Part shown: positions 52,525 through 61,533 of the stretch, piece after piece
Layout: each line of letters starts with the position of its first letter
How positions within the stretch are numbered: position 1 is the first letter of the stretch
Assembly: GCA_044229235.1 (NCBI GenBank)
Contig: JBGATH010000006.1
Coordinates: 85,133 to 149,132 of the forward strand
Direction of reading: 5' to 3'
DNA: 64,000 bases
Origin: UKL13-2 sp044229235
GTDB taxonomy: Bacteria; Pseudomonadota; Gammaproteobacteria; Burkholderiales; Usitatibacteraceae
Translations under genes and position numbers: made by a program
The notes under the pieces: model-generated
What the model was told of the DNA's origin: nothing
The model's database searches: none
What the model saw: the letters and a program-made list of their open reading frames with translations, nothing else

Positions 52525-53884
52525 TCTGTCCGCGCAGGTCTTTCAGTTGCGCGCTGAACTGCTGGGGCTGGTATTTCTCGTCGTTGATCAGCAATTGATT
52601 CAGCTTCTTCAACGACACGTTGAATGCGGCAGCCCCCGGCAAGGCATTTTGCTTGGCGAGGAAACTCGACACACTGGCCATGGCCATGACCGATTGCTCC
52701 GCAGCCGAATAATCGCTGTAATGGCCGGCCAGGCCGTCATCGATCAGACTGGTCAGGATGCGCCGGACTACACCCGCCGAAAACTCGGTCCTGGCGATGA
52801 CCGGCACGATTTCATTGGCGAGTTTCTTGAGGTTTGCCGCTTCGGCGCGCGGGTCGCCGTCACCTGCCACGGCGCGGTGCAGTTTTTGAACCTGTTCGCG
52901 TACCCGATCGCCCAGCTTGTAGTCTATGGCCACGGCAACGGCGCGCAGCATGATCATGCTGGAATCGTTCAGGCGCACCAGACCGGGGGAGATGCTGGGG
53001 CCGAACACGGTCTTGGGTTTCCAGCGGCCGTCGCTCATCTGGTGGTGGCAGGCGTGGCAGTCGAACAGCACCAACTCCGGGAACACGCCGTCGCGCCCGC
53101 GCTTCTCGTCGGAGAGAATATCCATGGTTTCCGACACCGCCAGCGCCTGGCCGATAGCCCAGGTCTTGGCGTCATCCCATACTTTCTTGCGCTCGGCATA
53201 GTCCTTGTCGACCACGAAGTGCTTGGGTGCGATCTCGGTGAAGGTATCGAGCTCGAAGCTCATGCGTGGATGGCCGGCGCCCATGATGCGATGCGTGACC
53301 AGCTTGTCCTTGTTGCCGAAGTGGCACGACAGGCAGAGGCGCGCGCGCGAGGTCGGGTCGGCGGTGTCGTAAAGACCCTTCTCGATGTTGTTGGCGTGGT
53401 GCTGGGCGGCATCGGTAACCGGATTGACGTGGGGCTTGATCCACTTTTCCGCGGGGCCGTGGCAGGATTCGCAGACAATGCCGTCCTGCGGCTTGTAGCG
53501 CTCGCCATGCCGTTCGGCCGGGATATTGTGCGAGTGGCAATCCAGGCAGATCTTGGCTTCGTGCGCCGGCTGCTTCAGGCCGAGGTTCTTGGCAATTTTT
53601 TGCGAGCGCGTATTCAGCAGCACGTTGTAGGCACGCGTGTGTTTGTCGGTGCGCGACCAGGTGACGTATTCATTCTGCAGCACAGGGGAGTCTTTCCACA
53701 GCTTGATGGCGCCGTGGCAAAGGCTCGACGCGCAGGTCACATTACCCAGGGTCTGGTGCTGCGACTGGTAGGGGAGCGGCTGCGCCAGTACGGGCAGGCC
53801 GGCAAAGGCGCAAAACGCCATTGCGCTGATCCGCCGCGCCAGGCGCGACCCGAGCAGCGCGTTCATCATGACAGGCAAACTCAT
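52517..53884 (-). CDS. Periplasmic pentaheme c-type cytochrome (cytochrome c-554-like)
   Basis: About 455 aa. A signal peptide follows MSLPVMMNALLGSRLARR (hydrophobic AMAFCAFAGLPVLAQ). Heme sites: a wider CASSLCH (C-x4-C-H), then CLDCH, CESCH, CLSCH and CHACH. The first motif is of the type in cytochrome c-554-like multiheme proteins; whether it binds heme needs testing. The C-terminal 170 residues are helical and lack heme motifs. I chose ATG 53884, which forms an ATGA overlap with the stop of the upstream decaheme gene, over the longer frame to 53950. It would shuttle electrons in the periplasm between the membrane and outer-membrane cytochromes of the same operon. Confidence 0.9.
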   Translation of the reverse strand: MSLPVMMNALLGSRLARRISAMAFCAFAGLPVLAQPLPYQSQHQTLGNVTCASSLCHGAIKLWKDSPVLQNEYVTWSRTDKHTRAYNVLLNTRSQKIAKNLGLKQPAHEAKICLDCHSHNIPAERHGERYKPQDGIVCESCHGPAEKWIKPHVNPVTDAAQHHANNIEKGLYDTADPTSRARLCLSCHFGNKDKLVTHRIMGAGHPRMSFELDTFTEIAPKHFVVDKDYAERKKVWDDAKTWAIGQALAVSETMDILSDEKRGRDGVFPELVLFDCHACHHQMSDGRWKPKTVFGPSISPGLVRLNDSSMIMLRAVAVAIDYKLGDRVREQVQKLHRAVAGDGDPRAEAANLKKLANEIVPVIARTEFSAGVVRRILTSLIDDGLAGHYSDYSAAEQSVMAMASVSSFLAKQNALPGAAAFNVSLKKLNQLLINDEKYQPQQFSAQLKDLRGQIK

Positions 53885-56800
53885 TTGCTGGCCTCCACCT
53901 TTTTGGCTGCGCGGAAAACGGCGCGATCGATCTCGTCCTTGACCGTCCACAGGCTGCCGTCTGGATTCAAATAGAACTTACGCATTTCTTCCGCCGTGAA
54001 GGGCCGCGCGCCGATGCGGCCGAAGATGGCGATCTGGCCGCCGGTTTCGTCCACGCCGCGGTCGCGGTCCAGTCCCTTCGAGACCGACAGCGCCGGCGAC
54101 TGCGTCTGGCGCCAGGCGATCAATTCGGGCTTCGGTTCCGGCGAAAAGCCGTAGAACTTCGGCTGTGAATCCGGAGAGGTAAGCTGCAGCACCTTGAAGC
54201 CGTTCGCGCCATCGGCCACGTATGCGAACAGCGAGGCATTGGTGGTGCCGACGATCACGTCCTGCGCGTCGTTGAGTTTGCCACCGGCGTTGTAACGCGT
54301 CAGTTCCTTCGGGGCGTGCGGCTTCTCGACGTCGACGATCACCAGTCCGTCCTTGCCGGCGGCCACGTAGGCGTAGGTGCGCGCGAGATACACGCGGCGC
54401 GCATCCGCCATCGGCGTGGTGCCGGTGCCGACCAGCGCAGGCTTTTCCGGATGGGTGACGTCTACGGTCTGCAGGCCTTCCTTGGTTGTCACGAACAGGT
54501 AGCGGAACTGCAATGCCGAGGCGCGCATGTCGGTCAGCGGCACGGTCGCCGAAACCACCGGCTTGAGCGGATCATTCAGATTCAGAATGACCAGCCCCGC
54601 ATCGGTGGCGATGTAGGCGTAGTAGCCGCCGAGCGTGATGTGGCGTGCGCCCTTGAGCACGCCACCTTCGTTCCAGGTTGCCGCCCGCTTGAGGAAGTTG
54701 TTGCGCGGCTCCCCGTCGGCAAAGGTGTTGACATCGACCACGATCAGTCCTTCGACCGCATCGACGATAAACGCATAGTTGTAGATCGGGTGGAACGCCT
54801 GTTCCTGGTTGGTGACGCGCATCAGGTCGCCCTTGTTGCGTTCCGGGGCGATGGCCTGATTGGTCGGCAGCGCCATGCAGGTGGCATTGGTGCTGGGCAC
54901 GTGGGCGTCATGGCCGAGCGGCGAGAATGGCGCGGTAATGATGCGCTGGGAGACACCCTTGTTGCCGATATTGGCCACGTCGTAGACGCGGAAGCCGCCC
55001 GCCCCCTCGGCCACGAACAGGTATTCGCCGCGCAGCTGCACGCAGCCGGCCGCGCCTTTGGTGCTGTGGTTGTGCGCTTCGGGTGACTGCTTGTCGCGCT
55101 TCTGGTGGTCCGCGAACCAGTCGGGATAAGCGTACTTGTGGAGGTAGCTGCCGATCACCGCCTGCGGCTCTTCCCATTCCGTGACCTGTACGGCCTCGAC
55201 GTGCCCGCGCTCACCCAACCAGGCGTTGAAGCCGACGAAGTTGACGAAGTTGGTGCCCTGCAGCAGCAGCTGCGCCATGATGGCGTTGTTGTCGTTGGCC
55301 TGGGAGACGTGGCAGTCGGTGCAGGTCTTGGTCTCGGTCTTGCGCTCGGTATGCGGATAGTGCGGAGCGAACGCCTGCGACGAGAAGCCGCTGGCGGCCA
55401 TCGGCGGCTGCTGGATGTAAATGCGTTCGCGGTTCGAGTTGGTCGAACTCAGGATGAGCGCCGAACTGGAGCGAATCGGCGCGATGCGCGCGCCCTTCAC
55501 CGGCCCGTGCTTGCCGAGCTGGAACATCTCGTCGCGCGCCACTTGCGGGTTGTAGGTCGCGTAGTTGCGCGTCTCGCCGCCTTCGTAGTGATGACGCTCG
55601 GTCTTCCAGTTGGCCTGGATCGGCAGGTGGCAGCCGGCGCACGATGTTGTCCACGACAGGTGGCAGGTGTAGCAGGTCATCTTCTCGTTCGAGTGCGCGT
55701 ATTCGGTTTTGCCGCTCGGGTCCGGCGGGCCCCACGCGCCGTTGCGGCCATCCTGGCCGGCGTGCATCAGCTTGGCGCGCGCGGCCTTCTCGTTGTACTT
55801 GGCATTGCCGGGGGTGACGGTGTCCTTCACCAGCGACATTTCCCATTCCAGTTCTGCGTTCAGCGCCGAGCGCTGGTAGAGCTTGCCTTCGCGCCATTCG
55901 AAACGCTTGCGGCCGTCCTGGGTGCGCAGCAGCTTCAGGTCGCGGCCGCCCGGCTTCGCGGCGGGGCCGCTGGTGAACAGCGTCGGATATTTGTCGGCGG
56001 TGCCGTGGCAGTCCACGCAGTCGATCTCGATGGCCGCGGCGACCTCGCCGTAAATGTGGCCGTTGCCGTGTGCGTCCTGCGAGAAATGGCAGTCCACGCA
56101 GTGCATGCCCAGGTCGAGGTGGATCGAGGTGAGGTGGACCGCCTTGTCGAATTTCTTCGGGTCGGTGTCTTCGACCGGCTTGTTTTCCTTGTCGAGCAGC
56201 GTGCCCTTGCGGTCGCGCTTGAAAATGTAGCGGAAGTTCCAGCCATGGCCGTGGTAGTCGGCGAACTGGCCATCCTTCAACGTCGGGTTGAGCTTGGAGA
56301 CATCCTTGAGGAAGTTCGGGTCGCTCCACAAGCCGCGGATGGACGCTTCCTCCGGATTGCGGTCGAGGATCTTGCGCGCTTCCGCCGCCGTCGGGTACTT
56401 CTGCGACTTGGGCCACATCGACGGCGCGTCGGACTCGTAGTCCCACATGGTGGTGCCGTAGAAGCTGTTGACGAACACGTTGGGTTGGTGCATGTGGCAG
56501 ACCATGCACTGCGAGGAAGGGATGGCTCGGGTGAATTCGTGCTTCAGCGGGTGTCCGGCCTGATCCTTCGGAATGGTCGGGTCCTTGCTGATCGACTTGC
56601 CGTCGTTGCCGTATTTGCCGTAAGGCCCGCCGCGATTCGGATCGCGATCGTTGGCGTAGATGGTGTGGCAAGCGGTGCAGCCCGAGGAGCGGAAGTCGCC
56701 CGGGTTCTCATTGGTGCCGAGAAACCACAGGTGCGGATCGTTCAGGCGTGTCTTGGTGATGTTGATCACCGGCACGGCGATGCGCTGGCCGGTGCCGGGC

Positions 56801-57774
56801 CCGCGGTTGGATTGCTTGATGTCCGGCCGGCCGGGCTCGTCGAGCTTTTGCAGCGCACCGGTACTGTTGGGCAGGCCGACTTCCGGGAACTGCGAATTGA
56901 TGACGCGGCCGCCACGCTCGAACACGCGGAAGATGTCGCCCGGGGGAATGGTTTCCCAGGCGGGCAACGGTGCCAGCGAAGGCAGGATGCCCATCTTGGT
57001 CATGTGTTCGTTGACCGGTACGGGATTCTTGATCGCCGCGCCGACGCCATCACCGGTGTAGACCTCGCCAAGGATGTAACGCTTGAAGGGCAGGATGCCG
57101 TTGTTATAGGCCGCGCCACCCCAGAGCATGGCGCTGGTGGACATGAGGCTGCGCTCGACCGCCTGCACGGTTTCGAGGTGGCAGGCGCCACAGGCATCAC
57201 GCGCGACCCGCAGGTCACCCGGGTTGATGAAACGGATGAATTCCTTCGCTTCGCGATTGAGCAGCGTGTAGGAGATTTCCGGATTCGCCGACGACGGGAA
57301 GTTCCATGCCTTGGGGAAGCGCGGACTGATGTGCGCGCGATTCATGGCCGCCGTGTACTGCTCCTTGCCGCTGCCCCTGTACTCGGTATTCTCGGGGCGC
57401 ACGACCTTGAAGTCGCCGCCATGGCAATCGGTGCAGCCGAGCACCACGCCAGGATTGGCATGCATGGTGTGACGGTCGGTGGTGGTATGGCAGGTCACGC
57501 AACCGGACGACTTGCGATCGGCATCCATCACCGACTGGCGCTCCGGCGCCGGCGGCGCGCTGACGTACTTGATGTCGACCGCATGCTCGCCAGAACTGGC
57601 GGACAGCCAGACTGGCATGCAGCACAATGCGAGCAAACTCAAGCACTGGAGCGCCTTCCGGGGCAAAAATGCCCGGAAATCCGCGCCAATGCTGGGGTTT
57701 TGCTGCAACCCGTGCATCGGGGATTGGTCTGCTGTCGCGTTCATCAGTGGTTCCGTAATCGGCGTTTGGCGCAT
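53881..57774 (-). CDS. Decaheme c-type cytochrome with C-terminal LVIVD beta-propeller
   Basis: A 1,297-aa exported protein. Signal peptide region: basic PRK (38-40) then a hydrophobic segment (41-59). Ten CxxCH sites fall between residues about 92 and 840: CVTCH, CTDCH, CGACH, CTACH, CMVCH, CVDCH twice, CYTCH, CAGCH and CTDCH. From about 935 on, LVIVD repeats of the beta-propeller kind appear (GLIVVDVNTF, AGLVILNLNDP, EGLQTVDVTHPEKP, DGLVIVDVEKP). No lipobox is seen. The frame starts 2 bp after the porin stop, with later in-frame ATGs at 57744 and 57717. Residues about 25-47 are encoded by a copy of a palindromic repeat. An outer-surface or periplasmic electron carrier with a protein-interaction propeller is the best guess. 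The large antisense frame over this gene is a shadow. Confidence 0.9.
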   Translation of the reverse strand: MRQTPITEPLMNATADQSPMHGLQQNPSIGADFRAFLPRKALQCLSLLALCCMPVWLSASSGEHAVDIKYVSAPPAPERQSVMDADRKSSGCVTCHTTTDRHTMHANPGVVLGCTDCHGGDFKVVRPENTEYRGSGKEQYTAAMNRAHISPRFPKAWNFPSSANPEISYTLLNREAKEFIRFINPGDLRVARDACGACHLETVQAVERSLMSTSAMLWGGAAYNNGILPFKRYILGEVYTGDGVGAAIKNPVPVNEHMTKMGILPSLAPLPAWETIPPGDIFRVFERGGRVINSQFPEVGLPNSTGALQKLDEPGRPDIKQSNRGPGTGQRIAVPVINITKTRLNDPHLWFLGTNENPGDFRSSGCTACHTIYANDRDPNRGGPYGKYGNDGKSISKDPTIPKDQAGHPLKHEFTRAIPSSQCMVCHMHQPNVFVNSFYGTTMWDYESDAPSMWPKSQKYPTAAEARKILDRNPEEASIRGLWSDPNFLKDVSKLNPTLKDGQFADYHGHGWNFRYIFKRDRKGTLLDKENKPVEDTDPKKFDKAVHLTSIHLDLGMHCVDCHFSQDAHGNGHIYGEVAAAIEIDCVDCHGTADKYPTLFTSGPAAKPGGRDLKLLRTQDGRKRFEWREGKLYQRSALNAELEWEMSLVKDTVTPGNAKYNEKAARAKLMHAGQDGRNGAWGPPDPSGKTEYAHSNEKMTCYTCHLSWTTSCAGCHLPIQANWKTERHHYEGGETRNYATYNPQVARDEMFQLGKHGPVKGARIAPIRSSSALILSSTNSNRERIYIQQPPMAASGFSSQAFAPHYPHTERKTETKTCTDCHVSQANDNNAIMAQLLLQGTNFVNFVGFNAWLGERGHVEAVQVTEWEEPQAVIGSYLHKYAYPDWFADHQKRDKQSPEAHNHSTKGAAGCVQLRGEYLFVAEGAGGFRVYDVANIGNKGVSQRIITAPFSPLGHDAHVPSTNATCMALPTNQAIAPERNKGDLMRVTNQEQAFHPIYNYAFIVDAVEGLIVVDVNTFADGEPRNNFLKRAATWNEGGVLKGARHITLGGYYAYIATDAGLVILNLNDPLKPVVSATVPLTDMRASALQFRYLFVTTKEGLQTVDVTHPEKPALVGTGTTPMADARRVYLARTYAYVAAGKDGLVIVDVEKPHAPKELTRYNAGGKLNDAQDVIVGTTNASLFAYVADGANGFKVLQLTSPDSQPKFYGFSPEPKPELIAWRQTQSPALSVSKGLDRDRGVDETGGQIAIFGRIGARPFTAEEMRKFYLNPDGSLWTVKDEIDRAVFRAAKKVEASK
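57634..57701. repeat. 68-bp palindromic repeat element, copy 2 (inside the decaheme cytochrome signal region)
   Basis: It aligns without gaps to the intergenic copy at 47420-47487 (55 of 68 identical). Here it is read through in frame on the minus strand and encodes about residues 25-47 of the cytochrome, including the PRK n-region and the start of the hydrophobic signal core. The palindrome arms are less perfect than in copy 1. Confidence 0.75.
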
Positions 57775-57776
57775 GT

Positions 57777-59645
57777 CTAGTACGTGAGCAAGAGGTTTAC
57801 CAGGATGGAATACTGCGGCCCACGCTTGTCTTCCTCATATAGCTGTTTCAGGCCCTTGCCGGGTATCAGCGCCGCAGCCGAGGCATTGAGCACAAAGTTC
57901 TGCGACATGAAGGGCCGGTACTGGGTGCCTACCGAGATGTCGACGCCGAGGTCCCGCGCGGGCGGGGCCTGGTTGCGCAGCACACCCAGAACGGTGGTGT
58001 CGATGAAGCTGAGTTTGGAGATGTTGCCCAGCACCCGCAGCTGTGGCGTCAGGTCGGCATCGGCGCCGACGCCCACCAGCAGCAGGCCGGGATTGACGAA
58101 ATTCGACTGGCCCTGATCCTTGGAGGAACGCAGGGAGGGCAACACGCCGTTGCGGTTGGACAGAGTCACGCCGCCGCCACCGATCAGCGGCACCGCCTGC
58201 CGAATGAAGAAACTGGTGTCGGCACCGGCAAATTGCGGATTCTCGAAAATGGCGTCGAAGCCAGTTGCCTTGCGGTCGAACGGGTTCTTGTCACCGCTGG
58301 CGACCAGGGCATTGCCACGGATCCGCAGCCAGGAGAAATCACGCGACAGTTCGGCTGCCGCGAAGCCGGCGCGAACTGTCTGCCGTTTCTGCGCCAGCGG
58401 GTGACGATCATCCGTGCCAAATACGCCGTAAATGGACGAGGTCAGGTTCCACAGCCCGAAATGGCCGTCGCCATTGAGGCCCAGGTAGGTCACCCGGTAA
58501 TTGTGCGGGCGCGAATCCCCCATGATGGCCGGGCGAATCAGGATGCCGTTGCTGTCGTAGTAGTCGGGCCCGGCCTCGCGGTTGATGTTGTGGATGATCG
58601 TGGCCTGCGTGGTGTGGCCCACCACCGGGAAGTCCTGCTTGTAAACGTTGGCCACCAGCACGTGATCGCGCCGCACCGGCTGCTGGATATCGTTCAAGCC
58701 GCTATTGGTGTCCTTCTCCATGCGGCGGAAGTAGCCGAGGTTGTACTGCAGGGTATTGTTGTCGCGGATGCCGAACAGGCGGATGCCGATAGGCACGTCC
58801 TGGAAAATGAAACCGCGGAAGTCGGACTGGAACGGCTGGATGCCGACGCGCAGCGAATCGAAGTCGTAACGATCCGAGACGTTGCGCAGGTGCACGTCGG
58901 CAAAGGCTTCCTGGATGCCGACATGGTTGTCGGTGCGGGTCTTGCCTTCACGCGGGTCGATGCGCAGCCCGCGTACTTCCTGAATCCGCGCATGGTTGAC
59001 CTGGATGGCCGGGACGAGGCGGAACTCATAATCGGGCGGCTTGAAGGTGGTGTTGCCCTTGATGATTCCTACCGACAGGATGATGGTCTGGACGAACACG
59101 TTCTGCCGCGTACGCCCGTAGAGGTCGACGGCGCCGGCATTGAGCGACGACTGCGCACCGACCGGCGTGGGCAGGCGCCGGGATTCAAACACCGAGTCGG
59201 AAATGCCGGACAGCGCCAGGAACCAGTCGGGCCCCCACTTGGCGAACGGCTCGAACGGCTTGTCGCCTTTCCAGACGTTATGGTTGTATGGGTCATACCA
59301 GGGGAACTTGAAGCCCAGCGTGTCCATGATCCGCCAGCGATCCGGCAGCGGAATGGACTCGCGCGGCATCAGTGGCGTCGGCGGTTCCACCTGCTTGGGA
59401 TCGATCGGCGGCAGTTCATATTTGAGGGGCGTGCTGTTGGGCCGCTCGCGCTCGATGACGGGTGCCGGCTCCTGGGCTTTCTCCGGCACGGCCACGGGTG
59501 GCGTCGGCGGTGGTGTCGGCGCCTGTGCGGCGGCGCGGCCGCCGGGCAGCAGCGCCAGCGCAGTCAGAACTGCCAGCACCGACGGACGCAATGCCGTCGA
59601 CCCGGAAACGGGTTTTGCGAGAGTGAGGGTCGCGTGCGGCTTCAC
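57777..59645 (-). CDS. Outer-membrane beta-barrel protein of the redox operon (porin-like)
   Basis: About 622 aa. From GTG 59645 the protein has an n-region, a hydrophobic core (VLAVLTALALLPGG) and a likely cleavage at RAAA/QAP. A Pro-rich linker follows (about residues 42-100). After that come many alternating amphipathic strands, ending in QYSILVNLLLTY with a terminal aromatic residue, the usual outer-membrane assembly signal. No CxxCH is present. I preferred GTG 59645 (GAGGG at 8 nt, 1 bp after the upstream stop) to the longer frame from 59813, which overlaps the previous gene. Placed between cytochrome genes and of MtrB-like size, it could be the sheath of a porin-cytochrome conduit. Direct MtrB homology was not recognised. 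Confidence 0.82.
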   Translation of the reverse strand: MKPHATLTLAKPVSGSTALRPSVLAVLTALALLPGGRAAAQAPTPPPTPPVAVPEKAQEPAPVIERERPNSTPLKYELPPIDPKQVEPPTPLMPRESIPLPDRWRIMDTLGFKFPWYDPYNHNVWKGDKPFEPFAKWGPDWFLALSGISDSVFESRRLPTPVGAQSSLNAGAVDLYGRTRQNVFVQTIILSVGIIKGNTTFKPPDYEFRLVPAIQVNHARIQEVRGLRIDPREGKTRTDNHVGIQEAFADVHLRNVSDRYDFDSLRVGIQPFQSDFRGFIFQDVPIGIRLFGIRDNNTLQYNLGYFRRMEKDTNSGLNDIQQPVRRDHVLVANVYKQDFPVVGHTTQATIIHNINREAGPDYYDSNGILIRPAIMGDSRPHNYRVTYLGLNGDGHFGLWNLTSSIYGVFGTDDRHPLAQKRQTVRAGFAAAELSRDFSWLRIRGNALVASGDKNPFDRKATGFDAIFENPQFAGADTSFFIRQAVPLIGGGGVTLSNRNGVLPSLRSSKDQGQSNFVNPGLLLVGVGADADLTPQLRVLGNISKLSFIDTTVLGVLRNQAPPARDLGVDISVGTQYRPFMSQNFVLNASAAALIPGKGLKQLYEEDKRGPQYSILVNLLLTY

Positions 59646-59646
59646 C

Positions 59647-61533
59647 TTACTGGCCCTCGCAGACATTTTGTTCGGTGGAATCATTGAACGGCGCTTGCGG
59701 ACACTGCACATAGCGCAGGCGGGTGCCAATGCCGCGCGGCTCGAAATTGTCCGCGCGCAGCGACCTCGGTGCATTGGCGATGGCGCCGCCCAGCACCCGC
59801 GAGGCGTTGGCAAGCCCGAGGAAGGAAATCATGTCGTCCTGGTCAACGCCGTCGCCCGAGACGCCGATGGCACCGATGAGCTTGTCGCCGCGAAACACCG
59901 GCACCGAACCCGGGAATATCTGGATGCCATTCTTGGCGCGCGAAAGTCCGGTGCAGTCAGGCACGGTGACGCCGGTCGCGCCGGCGACGATCGCGTTGTA
60001 GACCAGATCCAGCTGAAGGCCGAGGTGAAACGGACTCCAGTTGTTGTAGGGCGTGCTCAGCGGACCGGGCTCCGTCTGCGCAATGCCGTCCGGGAACATC
60101 GGCCGGGCGAGGTTGCCGATGGCGCGATTCGAAAACGCCTTGCCGTTGGCAAACAGTTGCGGGTCGCCCATGAATTGGCGGGTGACCGAAATGTATTGCG
60201 CGAAGGTGCGGAATGCCGGTTGCGCCGCGCCGCCGGCACCAATGTAGGCCGGTGCGGGCAAGGCGGATATTTCCGCAGCCGCATTGGGATGGGAGAACAG
60301 CAATGCCGTGCGCGCCTTTTGCAGCGAAACATCGGTGCCGAATACGGGCGCATCTGGCGTGCGCACCACTGCCAGAATGGCACCAGTGGTGTCGACGATG
60401 GAAACGGTGACCTGGGCGGGCGACCCCAACGGCCGGCGGATCTGCGCGCGTGCGCGATTGGCCACCTTCAGGGCTTCGGCGGCGAGCGTAGTGACTTCAT
60501 TGGCGGTCAGGAAGCCGTCGGTGCCGGCGCGAACCGGGTAGCGGTTGGCATTGCTGCTGTCGACCAGCACATATGCCCCTTGCGCGGACAGTGGCCCGGT
60601 GTCGGCGCGGTAACCGGAAGCCGCGTTGCCGAAGGACTGGCCCGCCCGGATGACACCATCGAGCAGCGGAGCCGCGACCACCGGCGCGCCGGCAGCCGAC
60701 AATGTGGCGTAGGCCGGTGCGCTCGCCGGATTGGACATCAGTGACTCGGAATCGACGAAGCGGAAGGTTCGGCCGTCGGCGGTGATGCGATCGGCCCGGA
60801 TATCCGCGGGCGCATTGAATCCGGACGTGGCGGCAACCGCGATGAGTTCATCCACGTCGGTATCGATATCGGTGATATCCGGATCCAGGCCGTAGATTCC
60901 GTCGGCAATCACGCCCACACCACCGACCAGGCGATTGTTTTTGTACAGTGGCAGGCCACCGGCATCGGCCGCCAGGCCCAAGGGGGAAAACTTCGGGCCG
61001 GTGGTGCCATTGGAGGTGCGAATCAGGTCGGAGCAGCTCAACTGCGAAAACTGCACTCCGTAGAGCGGGCCCGAGGGGCCGTTGGACTCACGCGGATTGA
61101 AGTTTTCCTGCACGATCTGGCTGGCGGTGCGGGTGGTGAAGGCGTTGCCATTCGATGACAGGTAGGCACCGGTCACGGCTTTGGAAATGGCGGCAAAGTA
61201 ATCGGGCAGCACATCAATGTTTTCCAGTCCGCCGACAACGCCCTTGTTGCTGGTGATGCGAAAAGTCGTTTTCGCACCCTGCATGCGAAACACGCCAAGG
61301 ATATTGCCGACGCGGTCGGACACCGCGATGGTGGCCTTCTGGTTGCGGGCGGTCGCTTCCGCCACGGCCTGGGCGATGATGCGCTGCACGTCTTCGACAG
61401 TCAGCGCGTCGCTCGCCGCCGCGGGCGGCGCGCAGCTGCCTGTGCAGCCTTGCCCACTGTCACCACTACCGCCACCGCAGGAATTAAGTAGCGCGAAGCA
61501 GGCAACGGCTACCAACTTCCATGCTGCCCTCAT
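59647..61533 (-). CDS. Lipoprotein with two GlcG/HbpS-like (haem-degrading family) domains
   Basis: A 628-aa protein. The signal ends in L-N-S-C (Cys19), followed by a Gly/Ser linker with two further Cys, so it is a likely lipoprotein. Two copies of the GlcG/HbpS fold follow. The first (about 40-330) starts LTVEDVQRIIAQAVAEATARNQKATIAVSDRVGNILGVFR. The second (about 350-600) starts LTANEVTTLAAEALKVANRARAQIRRPLGSPAQVTVSIVDTTGAILAVVR. Both contain the family's GGVGV/GAIGVSGDG turn (LVGGVGVIADGI, LIGAIGVSGDGVDQDD). Members bind or sense haem, or bind small ligands. In a multiheme operon, haem handling or an accessory role in cytochrome assembly is plausible. It overlaps the FHA-cytochrome gene by ATGA. 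Confidence 0.88.
   Translation of the reverse strand: MRAAWKLVAVACFALLNSCGGGSGDSGQGCTGSCAPPAAASDALTVEDVQRIIAQAVAEATARNQKATIAVSDRVGNILGVFRMQGAKTTFRITSNKGVVGGLENIDVLPDYFAAISKAVTGAYLSSNGNAFTTRTASQIVQENFNPRESNGPSGPLYGVQFSQLSCSDLIRTSNGTTGPKFSPLGLAADAGGLPLYKNNRLVGGVGVIADGIYGLDPDITDIDTDVDELIAVAATSGFNAPADIRADRITADGRTFRFVDSESLMSNPASAPAYATLSAAGAPVVAAPLLDGVIRAGQSFGNAASGYRADTGPLSAQGAYVLVDSSNANRYPVRAGTDGFLTANEVTTLAAEALKVANRARAQIRRPLGSPAQVTVSIVDTTGAILAVVRTPDAPVFGTDVSLQKARTALLFSHPNAAAEISALPAPAYIGAGGAAQPAFRTFAQYISVTRQFMGDPQLFANGKAFSNRAIGNLARPMFPDGIAQTEPGPLSTPYNNWSPFHLGLQLDLVYNAIVAGATGVTVPDCTGLSRAKNGIQIFPGSVPVFRGDKLIGAIGVSGDGVDQDDMISFLGLANASRVLGGAIANAPRSLRADNFEPRGIGTRLRYVQCPQAPFNDSTEQNVCEGQ
59654..59658 (-). 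promoter_or_regulatory. Shine-Dalgarno (GAGGG) supporting the GTG start of the porin-like gene
   Basis: On the minus strand GAGGG lies 8 nt before GTG 59645, inside the last codons of the GlcG/HbpS-like gene. The alternative ATG 59666 has no such signal. Confidence 0.55.

Noticed and set aside
52547..53974. 475-aa plus-strand open frame
   Set aside because: Antisense to the pentaheme cytochrome with its heme motifs; no ribosome site or family features.
55211..56671. 486-aa minus-strand open frame in a different frame of the decaheme gene
   Set aside because: It is rich in R, P, Q and H without structure, typical of a shifted frame of a GC-rich gene; the true frame is supported by heme motifs.
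55105..57780. 891-aa plus-strand open frame
   Set aside because: It is antisense to the decaheme cytochrome, whose ten CxxCH motifs and LVIVD repeats prove the coding strand. The frame is kept open by GC-rich codons.
58233..59687. 484-aa plus-strand open frame
   Set aside because: Shadow of the outer-membrane barrel gene, which has a signal peptide and a terminal aromatic strand.
59646..59813. 56-residue N-terminal extension of the barrel protein
   Set aside because: It overlaps the GlcG/HbpS-like gene, is unlike a signal peptide and is not needed; GTG 59645 has a ribosome site and yields a normal signal sequence.
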